64,000 bases of DNA, from positions 1-64,000 of the forward strand of contig CAIMRY010000023.1 in NCBI GenBank assembly GCA_903843965.1, written 5' to 3'. Position numbers and translations under genes: made by a program. The notes beneath the pieces were generated by a model, which was given only the letters and a program-made list of their open reading frames with translations, did not search any database and was not told the origin of the DNA. Origin of the DNA: an uncultured delta proteobacterium. Lineage in GTDB: Bacteria > Desulfobacterota > Desulfovibrionia > Desulfovibrionales > Desulfovibrionaceae. Shown here piece after piece: positions 32,710-40,533 of this stretch (position 1 is the stretch's first letter; each line of letters begins with the position of its first letter).

Positions 32710-33240
32710 TCAGCGCTGCGTGGGCCCCTCGGGCATCTCCCGGCGCACCACAATGGCCAGGCCCTTCTCGCGCAGGCGTTTGGCCAGCATGCGCGCGCGC
32801 TCCAGGGTCGGCAGGGTGGCCAGCACCAGTTGCGCCCGGCCCGAGAGATCCCAGACCCAGACGTTTTCGCCCACCAGGATGCCCGCCCGGCGCACCCGAG
32901 CCAGCAGGGCCTCGCGCGCGGCCTCCCGCGCGGCAAAGTCCGACTCGTCCAGCGCCCCGCCCTGGGCCAGCACCCACCAGCCCCGGCCCGGAGCCTCCTG
33001 CTCCTGCCCGGCCCCGGCAATGCCGCCCGACGAACACCTTCCGGACGAACACCCCCCGGACGAACAGCCGCCGCCGAACGCCCCCTCTCCAACGGCATTC
33101 CCGTTGGAGTTTCCGCTGGAATTCCCGGCAGCCGGGCCGCCGGGCCCGGTCAGGTCAACGGCGGCGCGCACAAACAGGGCCATGCGCCGGATGTGCAGGG
33201 CCAGCTCCCGCACGTTGACCCCGGTCGCCAGGCGGCTCAT
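32710..33240 (-). CDS. Hypothetical protein coupled to a metal ABC importer
   Basis: A 176-aa protein with no domain I recognise. Residues 1-32 and about 85-176 look like a folded protein (GILVGENVWVWDLSGRAQLVL, then the helical TLERARMLAKRLREKGLAIVV). In between lies low complexity: GNSSGNSNGNAV and a cysteine-bearing repeat (CSSGGCSSGRCSSGG), encoded by a 15-nt tandem repeat at about 33020-33075. It starts at 33240, overlapping the permease stop by four bases (ATGA), so it belongs to the metal importer operon. The cysteines could bind metal, but they sit in a repeat expansion, so this may be accidental. Confidence 0.75.
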   Translation of the reverse strand: MSRLATGVNVRELALHIRRMALFVRAAVDLTGPGGPAAGNSSGNSNGNAVGEGAFGGGCSSGGCSSGRCSSGGIAGAGQEQEAPGRGWWVLAQGGALDESDFAAREAAREALLARVRRAGILVGENVWVWDLSGRAQLVLATLPTLERARMLAKRLREKGLAIVVRREMPEGPTQR

Positions 33241-34055
33241 GCCGGGCCCCGGCGGCCCCGGCCTGCGGGAACCAGCAGCGAGAGCACAAAGCCCAGGCAG
33301 GCCACGGCGATGATCGAAGCCCCGGAGCTTAAGTCCAGCGCGTAGGACAGATACAGCCCGGCCACGCAGAAGACCGCGCTCAAGACGGCGGAAAGCAGCA
33401 TCATGCCGCCGAGCGAGCTGGCCCGGCGCTCGGCCATGAAGGGCGGGATGGTCAGAAGCGCCATGACCAGGATCAGGCCCACCACGCGGATGACCATGAC
33501 CACGCACGCCGCCACCAGGGCCATGAGCAGGAAGTGCAGAAAGCGCACCGGCACCCCGCGCGAGCGCGCGAACTCCGCGTCGAAGCTCATGACCAAGAGA
33601 CCGCGCGAGAACAGCCCGGCCAGCAGCAGCACCAAAGCCGAGAGCCCGGCCATGAGCGCGAGGTCGCTTCGGGGCACGGCCAGGATGCTGCCGAAGAGGT
33701 AGCTCATGAGGTCGGAGTTGTAGCCCGGCGTCAGGTCCAGCAGGATGATGCCCAGCGCCATGCCTGCGGCCCAGAGCACGCCGATGACCGTGTCCGAGCG
33801 CTCGCGCGCGTCCAGCGTGACCCAGGCCATGCCCAGGGCCGCCGCAGTGGAGAAGCCCGTGGTCACGGGCAGCACGGGCAGCCCCAGGTAGAAGGCCAGC
33901 CCCACCCCGCCGTACGAGGCGTGGGCCACGCCCCCGGCCAGGAACACGATGCGGTTGACCACCACCAGCGAGCCGATGACCCCGCAAATGACGCTGGCGA
34001 GCAGGCCAGCCAAAAGCGCGTTACGGAAGAATTCGAAGCCGAGGGCCTCCATCAT
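33237..34055 (-). CDS. Zinc/manganese-type ABC transporter permease (ABC-3 family)
   Basis: A 272-aa permease of the ZnuB/TroC family with about eight hydrophobic segments. Family features include VNRIVFLAGGVAHASYGGVG near residues 33-52 and the cytosolic coupling segment FDAEFARSRGVPVRFLHF near 154-171. It imports Zn2+ or Mn2+ with the ATPase encoded upstream (four-base overlap, ATGA). The periplasmic metal-binding protein is absent from the neighbouring genes, so it must be encoded elsewhere. The downstream partner is the unknown protein at 32710-33240. Confidence 0.92.
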   Translation of the reverse strand: MMEALGFEFFRNALLAGLLASVICGVIGSLVVVNRIVFLAGGVAHASYGGVGLAFYLGLPVLPVTTGFSTAAALGMAWVTLDARERSDTVIGVLWAAGMALGIILLDLTPGYNSDLMSYLFGSILAVPRSDLALMAGLSALVLLLAGLFSRGLLVMSFDAEFARSRGVPVRFLHFLLMALVAACVVMVIRVVGLILVMALLTIPPFMAERRASSLGGMMLLSAVLSAVFCVAGLYLSYALDLSSGASIIAVACLGFVLSLLVPAGRGRRGPA

Positions 34056-34966
34056 GCCGCGCCCCCTTTGTCCTTGCCGTTGGCATGAGCATTGGCCGTG
34101 CCGATATTCTTGCCCTTGTCCGGGCCGTTGTCCTTTTTCTCTGGGCGGTGCGCGCCGCCGCAGCAGTCCGGGTGGTCGTGATCCAGCAGCACGCGGTGCG
34201 GCACCGGGCCGTGCGCCACCAGCTCCACCGGGCAGGTGGCGCGCAGGTCCACGCCCGCAGCCTGGGCGAAAATCTCCGGGGTCAGCCGACTCTCGGCGTG
34301 GTGGTGCAGGCTCTGGTTCACGCAGGCGATGGAGGTCACGCAGCCGTCCACGGTGCTCATGTCGTGGCTGACCATGACGATGGTCATGTCGCGGTTGAGT
34401 TCTGCGAGCAGGGCCATGAGCTCCTGGCGGCTCTTGCCGTCCACGCTGGCCGTGGGCTCGTCGAGCAGCAAGAGCTCCGGGCCGGACACGATGGCCCGGG
34501 CGATGAACACGCGCTGGCGCTGCCCGCCGGACAGATCCGAGAGCCTGCGCCCGGCCTGGTCGGCCAGGCCCACGCGCGACAGGGCCAGGAGGGCGGCCTC
34601 GCGCTCGGCGCGGCGCGCGGCGGGGTTCAGCCAGCCAGTCAGACCGGAAAATCCTGGCCGCACCAGGCCCAGGGCCACGGCCCCGAGCACGGTGATGGGA
34701 AAGCTGGCCGACACGGCGGTGAACTGCGGCAGGTAGCCGATCAGCCCGCCGGTCTGGCCGGGCTGCTGGCCCAGCACGCGCAGGGAGCCGCCGCCGGGCT
34801 TGACCAGCCCGAGCAGCAGCCGCAGCAGGGTCGACTTGCCCCCGCCGTTTGGCCCCAGCACGGCCAGGAACTCGCCTGCGGGCAGGGTCAGGCTGACCTG
34901 GTCCAGCACGCGCTGGCCGCCATAGGCGAACCAGAGGTTTTTCATTTCAATGGCCGGGTGCTGCAC
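34052..34966 (-). CDS. Zinc/manganese-type ABC transporter ATPase with His-rich tail
   Basis: A 304-aa ATPase of the ZnuC/MntB group. Walker A is GPNGGGKST, signature [15 protein letters not shown], Walker [13 protein letters not shown] and the switch His is in VMVSHDMS. I place the start at GTG 34966 (GGGAG 10 nt upstream); an ATG at 34945 gives a slightly shorter protein, and an ATG at 35011 is ruled out because the predicted promoter overlaps it. The C-terminal extension from about residue 255 is odd: [19 protein letters not shown] then [11 protein letters not shown], rich in His, Cys and Lys and absent from typical ZnuC. It might sense or buffer cytosolic metal. Confidence 0.9.
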   Translation of the reverse strand: MQHPAIEMKNLWFAYGGQRVLDQVSLTLPAGEFLAVLGPNGGGKSTLLRLLLGLVKPGGGSLRVLGQQPGQTGGLIGYLPQFTAVSASFPITVLGAVALGLVRPGFSGLTGWLNPAARRAEREAALLALSRVGLADQAGRRLSDLSGGQRQRVFIARAIVSGPELLLLDEPTASVDGKSRQELMALLAELNRDMTIVMVSHDMSTVDGCVTSIACVNQSLHHHAESRLTPEIFAQAAGVDLRATCPVELVAHGPVPHRVLLDHDHPDCCGGAHRPEKKDNGPDKGKNIGTANAHANGKDKGGAA

Positions 34967-35388
34967 GTCGGGTCGTCTCCCAAAAATTTGTCGCGGGGCG
35001 TATTCGCCCATTCTAGCCCCACGAACGGGGCCAAGGCAACGGGTTTTGCGCATGGGCAGGCCAGGGGGGCAGGGGGGCCGATAACGGGCGGGCGACAAGT
35101 TGGCGGAGAGTTGGCGGGAGGCGTGTTTGCGGCGTCTTGGCGACGGGCTGGCGGCGGGCTGGAGTGCTGGGGCCGATAACGGGCAGATAACGGGCAGATG
35201 TCGAGAAGACGGCGGACAGAGATCGCAGGGGCCGGGCCAGGGGTGGGGCCGGGCGGACGGTTGCCCGCGCGACCGGCTTCGGGTATCAGTGCGGGCTTGT
35301 GGCGCGGCGCGCCCGGAATCAACAGCACAACGGACCCGCAGCGGCTTAAGCCGACAGCGGCTGGGACCAGCAAGCACGGGGACGCGGC
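34967..35388. other. Divergent region between metal importer and SemiSWEET genes
   Basis: About 420 bp with no supported gene. It holds the importer promoter at 35010-35039 and direct repeats of GATAACGGGC at about 35080, 35173 and 35184. I could not identify a Zur-type palindrome by eye. Frames crossing the region are Arg/Pro-rich and lack ribosome-binding sites. Confidence 0.5.
35010..35039 (-). promoter_or_regulatory. Promoter of the metal importer operon
   Basis: On the minus strand TTGCCT (35039-35034) and TAGAAT (35015-35010) are separated by 18 nt. Transcription would start near 35003, giving a short leader before the GTG at 34966. Confidence 0.5.
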
Positions 35389-35934
35389 ATGATTGAATTG
35401 AACTGGGTGGAGTACATCGGACTGGGCGCGGGAGCGCTGACCACAACGGCCTACCTGCCGCAGGTCTACCGGACCTGGCGCACCAAGGCCGTGGCCGATA
35501 TCTCGCTGGTCATGTACAGCTTCATGTTCCTGGGCGTGCTGCTGTGGCTGGTCTACGGCATCCTGATCAAGGCCCCGGCGGTCATCGCGGCCAACGCCCT
35601 GGGCCTGACGCTGGTGGGCGGCATCCTGCGCATGAAGGTCACCTACGGCAGGCGCGCCAAGGCGGACGCGCGCGCCGCCCGTGCCGCCCTCGCCGACAGT
35701 TCCGCCCTCGCCGACAGTTCCGCCCGTGCCGCCCTCGCCGACAGTTCCGACCGTGGCGCACCGGACCAGCCCTCTGCGCCACAGGCCCCGGCGGGCCAGT
35801 CAGCCACGGGCCAGGCCGCCCCAGGCCAGGAACCGGGCCCGTCCCTGGCCGTCCAGCTCGGCCGCGGGCTACGGCAGCTCAAGCCCTATGCCGAGCGGGT
35901 CAAGGAGCAGGGCAAGACCTGGGGCAAGGACTAG
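35389..35934 (+). CDS. SemiSWEET/PQ-loop transporter with a long C-terminal extension
   Basis: A 181-aa protein whose first 88 residues are a complete three-helix SemiSWEET unit (helices at about 8-24, 41-60, 64-82). The PQ-loop motif is TTTAYLPQVYRTWRT and the conserved NxxGxxxVG-like segment is ANALGLTLVGG. SemiSWEETs dimerise to move sugars across the inner membrane. The remaining 90 residues are an unusual cytosolic tail: basic KADARAARA, then an Ala-Asp-Ser-Ser repeat from 15- and 18-nt tandem units (about 35690-35760), Pro/Gln low complexity and a helical end. Its stop codon overlaps that of the convergent CobB gene within the palindrome CTAG (35931-35934). Confidence 0.88.
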   Translation: MIELNWVEYIGLGAGALTTTAYLPQVYRTWRTKAVADISLVMYSFMFLGVLLWLVYGILIKAPAVIAANALGLTLVGGILRMKVTYGRRAKADARAARAALADSSALADSSARAALADSSDRGAPDQPSAPQAPAGQSATGQAAPGQEPGPSLAVQLGRGLRQLKPYAERVKEQGKTWGKD

Positions 35935-37541
35935 CCGGGGCCTGAGCCCCTGCCCTGCCCCCGGCACGCCGCCACAAAACTCTGCGCCGCGTCCGGGTTT
36001 GATGAAAGGTGCGCGTGGAAATACCCGCCGACCACGTTGCCCAGGGCCGCGCCGTCCAGCGTTGTCGAGCCGTCCGCAGCCGTGAGCGCAAAGGCCGCCT
36101 GATCCCCTCCGGCGTTGCCCGCACCGCCAGCAGAGGCCGCCCCGCCCTGCTCCAGCTCCGAATAGTGGAACTCGTGCCCGCGCAGCAGCGTTCCCGCAGG
36201 CCCCAGCGGGCCGGGCCCAAGGGTGCGCGCCTCGCGATAGCCCAGGGCCGCGCGCCGCGCGCGCATCACCGCCCGGTGCGGAAAAACCCCGCACAGCGCA
36301 TGCTCCACGCCCTCGGCGTCCACCAGCGCGCGCTGCAAATACATGAACCCGCCGCACTCGGCCCAGACCGGCCTGCCCGAGGCGCAGAAGGCGCGCACCG
36401 CCGCGAGCATGGGCGCATTGGCCGCCAGCGCGCGCGCGGAAAGCTCCGGGTAGCCGCCGGGCAGGTACAGGCCGTCCAAGTCGTCCGGCAGGGCCGCGTC
36501 GTCAAGCGGCGAAAAGGGCGCGAGCTCGGCCCCGGCGGCCTTCAGCAGGCGCAGGTTCTCGGCGTAGAGGAAGCAGAAGGCGCGGTCCCGCGCGAGGCCG
36601 ATGCGCACCGGGCGGACGGCGGGGCTGGCGGAAATGGCGGGCGGCGGCAGGCCGGTGTCGGGCAGACCACGATCAGGCAGTCCGATGCCTGGCAGATATA
36701 CTTCGGGCAGGCCGATTTCTGGTAGATAAACATCGGGCTTATCAATTTCCTGCAGGGCAATGTCGGGCAAGCTGGCCAAGAGCGCAGGAATGTCCACGCC
36801 CCGCTCCACCCAGTCGGCCAGGGCCTCCAGCCGGGCCTTCAGCCCCCCGTCCTCGTTCGCCGCGCCCTCCGCATCTGCCACATCCTCTGCCACATCCTCC
36901 GCCGCATCCTCCGCCGCATCCTCCGCAGTCACCAGCCCCAGGTGGCGCGAGGCCAAAACCAGTCCCTCGGCGCGCGGCAGGCAGCCAAGCAGCGGTACAT
37001 TTGGCAGGGGCGCGCCCGGCAGGCCAACATCTGGAAGCGCGGCCAGGGCCTGGCGCAGGATGGCCTCGTGGCGCGGGCTGGCCACGCGGTTCAGCAGCAC
37101 CCCGGCCAGGGAGAGCTGCGGGTCGAAACGCGCAAAGCCGAGCACCACTGCGGCGGCGGAGCGCGCCTGAGAGGCCGCGTCGACCACCAGCAGCACCGGC
37201 AGGCCCAGCAGCTTGGCCAGATGCGCGGTGGAGCCGCTCTCGTCCGCGCCGTCGCGGCCGTCGAACAGGCCCATGACCCCTTCGACCACCACCACGTCCG
37301 CCCCGGCGGCCTGCCGGGCGAAGCAGGCGCGCAGGGCGGCTGCGGGCTGCATCCAGGTGTCGAGGTTGAAGCTTTCGCGGCGGGCGGCACGGACGTGCAG
37401 GCCGGGGTCGATGAAGTCCGGTCCGGCCTTGAAGGGCTGCACCACCAGGCCCCGGCGCGAAAGCGCGCGCATCAGGCCCAGGGCCACGGAGGTCTTGCCG
37501 CAGCCGCTTCTGGTCCCGGCCAGCACCAGGGCCTTTGGCAT
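35931..37541 (-). CDS. cbiA: Cobyrinate a,c-diamide synthase (second copy)
   Basis: A 536-aa CobB/CbiA enzyme that amidates the a and c side chains of cobyrinate (or its Co form) in cobalamin synthesis. The ATPase domain opens with GTRSGCGKTSVALGL (P-loop, residues 8-22); the amidotransferase domain has nucleophile Cys396 in WAECGGFMYLQ and GHEFHYSELE. The start ATG 37541 lies 5 nt after the TPR gene stop. Compared with the dsr-linked copy it is about 65 residues longer, mostly from a central linker with two repeat runs: AEDAAEDAAEDVAEDV (about 210-226) and a series of LPEIGL/LPEVYL-type units (about 268-300). No other cobalamin gene lies beside it. The symbol is by family; cobB is equivalent. 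Confidence 0.92.
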   Translation of the reverse strand: MPKALVLAGTRSGCGKTSVALGLMRALSRRGLVVQPFKAGPDFIDPGLHVRAARRESFNLDTWMQPAAALRACFARQAAGADVVVVEGVMGLFDGRDGADESGSTAHLAKLLGLPVLLVVDAASQARSAAAVVLGFARFDPQLSLAGVLLNRVASPRHEAILRQALAALPDVGLPGAPLPNVPLLGCLPRAEGLVLASRHLGLVTAEDAAEDAAEDVAEDVADAEGAANEDGGLKARLEALADWVERGVDIPALLASLPDIALQEIDKPDVYLPEIGLPEVYLPGIGLPDRGLPDTGLPPPAISASPAVRPVRIGLARDRAFCFLYAENLRLLKAAGAELAPFSPLDDAALPDDLDGLYLPGGYPELSARALAANAPMLAAVRAFCASGRPVWAECGGFMYLQRALVDAEGVEHALCGVFPHRAVMRARRAALGYREARTLGPGPLGPAGTLLRGHEFHYSELEQGGAASAGGAGNAGGDQAAFALTAADGSTTLDGAALGNVVGGYFHAHLSSNPDAAQSFVAACRGQGRGSGPG

Positions 37542-37546
37542 GGCGC

Positions 37547-38302
37547 CTAGGCCCCGCCCTTGCGTCGGCGCTTGATGAAGATTTCGAAGCGCCTGGCCTC
37601 GGCATGGACCGGGTTGAGCGCGAGGCACTGATCCAGGTGCAGTATGGCCTCCTGGATCTCACCCATGTTGAACGAGGCCCTGGCCATGTTGTAGTGCAGG
37701 TTCTCGTCGCTGGGGCACAGCTCCAGGGCCCTGGAGTAGTAGGTCAGGGCCTCGGCGTCCATGCCGCTCTTGCGCAGGGAGATGCCGAACTCGTTGAACA
37801 GGTGCTTGTGCTCGTCCTCAAAGGCCGCCTCCAGCCGCACCAGCCGCCCCAGCACCACGCGGGCCTTTTCCGTATCGCCGCGCTCCACGTAGCACAGGCC
37901 GATGCCGAAATTGGCGCGGATGTTCTCCTCGTCGAGCGCCAGGGCCTTGCCGTACTCGTACTCGGCGGAATAGGTCTTGCCCTGCTTGTAGAACTTGTCG
38001 CCCCGGGCCACGGCCTTGCGTATCTCGCCCTCGTGCGCGGTCTCGGCCTTGGCGCGCTGCTGCGACAGCTGCGGCTCCGGCATGTACTGCGCCAGGAACT
38101 CGTCCAGGCTGACCTTGACCGGCTCGCCGAAGACCACACTGTCCCCCAGGGGCTGCACCTCCAGAAGGCCGTCCTCCAGCTCGCGGGCGAAGAAGTAGGA
38201 CACGGTCTCCGACCTGCGCGCCGTGGTGCCGGTGCCGATGGTGCTGACCTTGGTCTGCGAAAAGACGCCCGAAATGGGCGGGCGGTTAAACTTCGCGGGC
38301 AT
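37547..38302 (-). CDS. TPR protein, tandem paralogue A
   Basis: A 251-aa soluble protein. The N-terminal 75 residues form a conserved non-TPR segment beginning ISGVFSQTKVSTIGTGTTARR and ending LDEFLAQYMPEP; three to four tetratricopeptide repeats follow (about 95-235), for example YSAEYEYGKALALDEENIRA and AEALTYYSRALELCPSDENL. It is closely similar to the next gene upstream (38362-39123), from which it probably arose by duplication. TPRs suggest a scaffold role. It is placed between that paralogue (59-nt gap) and cbiA (5-nt gap), all on the minus strand, so the three may be co-transcribed. Function unknown. Confidence 0.88.
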   Translation of the reverse strand: MPAKFNRPPISGVFSQTKVSTIGTGTTARRSETVSYFFARELEDGLLEVQPLGDSVVFGEPVKVSLDEFLAQYMPEPQLSQQRAKAETAHEGEIRKAVARGDKFYKQGKTYSAEYEYGKALALDEENIRANFGIGLCYVERGDTEKARVVLGRLVRLEAAFEDEHKHLFNEFGISLRKSGMDAEALTYYSRALELCPSDENLHYNMARASFNMGEIQEAILHLDQCLALNPVHAEARRFEIFIKRRRKGGA

Positions 38303-38361
38303 CGTCCCAACCGTCCGTGCAGCAGGAGGTGGAGGAACAGCGTGTTCCGGAAGCCATGGGT

Positions 38362-39123
38362 CTAAATGCCCGCAACGTTCTTGTGCCGCAGAAACTCCAC
38401 GAACTTCGTGGCCTGCTCATGGGTTGGGTTGAGCGCCAGGCAGGACTTGAGGTACACCAGCGAAAGCCCGATGTCCTTGTTGTCGTAGGCCGCCCTGGCC
38501 ATGTTGTAGTGCAGGTTCTCGTCCTCGGACGAGAGATCGAGCGCGCGGCGGTAATACTCCATGGCCTCGGCGTGCATGCCGCTCTTGCGCAAGGAGATGC
38601 CGAACTCGTTGAACAGGTGCTTGTGCTCGTCCTCGAAGACCGCGTCGATCTTGACCACGCGCTCGAAGACCTCCTTGGCCTTTTCCCCCTCGCCCCGGGA
38701 GATGTAGCACAGGCCGATGCCGAAATTGGCGCGCACGTTGCGCTCGTCCATGGCCAGGGCCTTGTTGTACTCGTACTCGGCGGTGAAGTTCTCGCCGCGC
38801 TTGCGGAACTTGTCGCCCCGGGCCACGGCCTTCTGGATGTCCATGTCCTGGGGGCTCATGGCCGCGCGGGCGCGGGTCAGGGTCTTCTGCGGCTCGGGCA
38901 GGTAGTTCGCCAGCAGCTCCTCGCGGGTGATCTCGCTGATGGGGCCATAGGGCACATCGCCGGGGGTCAGGGCCTGAACCTGCATGACGCCGTTCTCGCG
39001 CTCCTCCACCGCGTAGTAGAAGACGACCTCGGTCCTGCGGGCCGTGGCCCCGGTGCCGATCTTGGCCTTCTTTTTCTGGGAGAACACGCCGCTTAGGCGA
39101 TCAAGGTCGGAACTCTCGCTCAT
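38362..39123 (-). CDS. TPR protein, tandem paralogue B
   Basis: A 253-aa protein starting at ATG 39123 (MSESSDLDRLSGVFSQKKK). It shares with paralogue A the N-terminal SGVFSQ-K-IGTG-TARR-E-V block, the MPEP/LPEP hinge, and almost identical TPR stretches (FEDEHKHLFNEFGISLRKSGM occurs in both with no or one change). Differences are concentrated in the N-terminal strand region (FYYAVEERENGVMQVQ) and the last repeat. The IGTG-TARR motif at residues about 22-30 is the most conserved part and may be a binding site. A longer reading to 39327 is rejected because it lacks a start signal. No enzymatic motif is visible. Confidence 0.88.
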   Translation of the reverse strand: MSESSDLDRLSGVFSQKKKAKIGTGATARRTEVVFYYAVEERENGVMQVQALTPGDVPYGPISEITREELLANYLPEPQKTLTRARAAMSPQDMDIQKAVARGDKFRKRGENFTAEYEYNKALAMDERNVRANFGIGLCYISRGEGEKAKEVFERVVKIDAVFEDEHKHLFNEFGISLRKSGMHAEAMEYYRRALDLSSEDENLHYNMARAAYDNKDIGLSLVYLKSCLALNPTHEQATKFVEFLRHKNVAGI

Positions 39124-39348
39124 TTTGGCCTGCCTGGGTGGAGGTGCCGGGATGGCGCAAAACCTACACCACTTCCTGGCGGCGGGAAAGAGGAGAATTG
39201 TGGCGGCCCAAAGTGCGGGCGCGCCGGAGGCCTGGATTGCCCGCGCAGACCTGTGCAACCCGCCGTGACGCACGCTTTTTCCGGTCGCGGCGAGCCCTGG
39301 CGCTGCGCCTGTCTGCCCGGCCCGCACGGGCAGGAGCCCGCCAAGGGC

Positions 39349-39609
39349 TTACCTGCGCTCGGCCTCGTGGAGCAAAAGCAGGCATTCCGCGCACACGTCC
39401 CCGCGATACTCCACCGCGCGCTCCAGCATCCTGGGCCCGGTCAGGCACATGCATCCCTCAACCCCGGTGGTGACGGCGGTGTTCGCCATCTGGCACAGGG
39501 ACTTGGGCTGGCAGATGCAGCCCTTGCCCGCGCCGGGCGCGGCGGCGAAGATGTGCGACTCGACCATGCCGCCGCCCTGCTTCGGCATTCTCAACGTGTA
39601 GATGGCCAT
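39349..39609 (-). CDS. Small cysteine-rich protein
   Basis: An 86-aa cytosolic protein with seven cysteines arranged as GCICQPKSLC, GCMC and VCAEC. This spacing suggests a Zn-binding or Fe-S-binding module. AGAGG lies 5 nt before ATG 39609. There is no signal peptide or membrane segment. I do not recognise a named family. It stands alone between the TPR gene and the AT-rich lipoprotein pair. Confidence 0.75.
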   Translation of the reverse strand: MAIYTLRMPKQGGGMVESHIFAAAPGAGKGCICQPKSLCQMANTAVTTGVEGCMCLTGPRMLERAVEYRGDVCAECLLLLHEAERR

Positions 39610-39735
39610 GGTGCCCTCTTGATGTTGGTTCCGTTCGCCGTGGACATCACGAGCCGCAACGGCGCAAGCATAGTTCGCAAGGCTGCCCTCCGTCCAGCCT
39701 CACGCGCTGTTGTCCTCCGGCCATATTCCGTCGGA

Positions 39736-39816
39736 TTACGTCTGCGGCAGGTTGGCCTGCGGGGCGCAGGCGGAGAGGATGGCAAGGCAGAGGAGCAAAG
39801 AGGAGGGCCTGCGCAT
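39736..39816 (-). CDS. Tiny lipoprotein (26 aa)
   Basis: A 27-codon frame too short for usual gene finding: MRRPSSLLLCLAILSACAPQ followed by six residues to a TAA stop at 39736-39738. It has two N-terminal arginines, a hydrophobic core and a good lipobox (LSAC, Cys17), leaving a mature lipopeptide of about ten residues, in the style of entericidins or phage/colicin lysis peptides. AGGGGGG lies 3-4 nt before ATG 39816. It starts 16 nt after the stop of the exported protein at 39833-40384, so the two are likely co-transcribed. Confidence 0.45.
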   Translation of the reverse strand: MRRPSSLLLCLAILSACAPQANLPQT

Positions 39817-39832
39817 ATTCCCCCCTAAGATC

Positions 39833-40384
39833 TTATCTTTTGGGCTTGGATGTTGGTTTCTGGTTGGCTACTAAGATAGCTTGGTCTAAACGATCACTCC
39901 CTACCGAGAGGATGCGGGGCGCCACTATGTCAACAAGGATATACTGGCCGCCGCCATTTGTCCTCGTCATTATGACGCCTCCATCCTCGTAACGTTTATT
40001 TATTTCTGGAAAGCTCTGAATGATCTCTTCGGCGAGCTGGAATATTTTATCTCCTCCAGTAGGTAAGCCAATAGAATTAATTGACATAGTCTTATATTCC
40101 AAAATGTATTTAGCACCGACATATGCCTGTAATGCCTTGTCCAATTCAGCAAGAATCAATTTATCTTTTTGTGTTTTTGCGTGTTCTTTTAAATTGCCAA
40201 TCTGGTATATTACATCACCAAGTTCTTTTGTATAGTCATCATATGTCATGCCTACTGTTGTCTTAGCGCGCAGCTTTTTCATTGATTCCAACGCGGCTGA
40301 TGATTGCGATTGTGCCAATGCTATGCAACCGTTGAATACGATAAATAATATCAGAGCAAGTGCACAAAGGCGAATTTTGTTCAT
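39833..40384 (-). CDS. Hypothetical exported protein in AT-rich DNA
   Basis: A 183-aa protein with a signal sequence (residues 1-25, MNKIRLCALALILFIVFNGC then IALAQ); cleavage may be at ALA-Q or, less likely, lipid attachment at Cys20. The mature part is mixed alpha/beta with helical segments (YDDYTKELGDVIYQIGNLKE) and no cysteine. No known domain. The DNA is strikingly AT-rich and uses codons such as AAA, ATA and TTA that are rare in neighbours, so it was probably acquired horizontally. It is followed by the tiny lipoprotein. No mobility gene flanks it. Confidence 0.8.
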   Translation of the reverse strand: MNKIRLCALALILFIVFNGCIALAQSQSSAALESMKKLRAKTTVGMTYDDYTKELGDVIYQIGNLKEHAKTQKDKLILAELDKALQAYVGAKYILEYKTMSINSIGLPTGGDKIFQLAEEIIQSFPEINKRYEDGGVIMTRTNGGGQYILVDIVAPRILSVGSDRLDQAILVANQKPTSKPKR

Positions 40385-40533
40385 ACCATCCTCATAGCGT
40401 CTGCATCACCTAAACGGCCCGGCCCACTACGAACCCGTCGCTGGTGCTCGGAGTTGATGCCCCACAGTACCAGCCTCTCGGCCTTCGGGTCAACAAATAC
40501 ACATATGACGATCGCGTCCGCTTGCCGCAGGCA

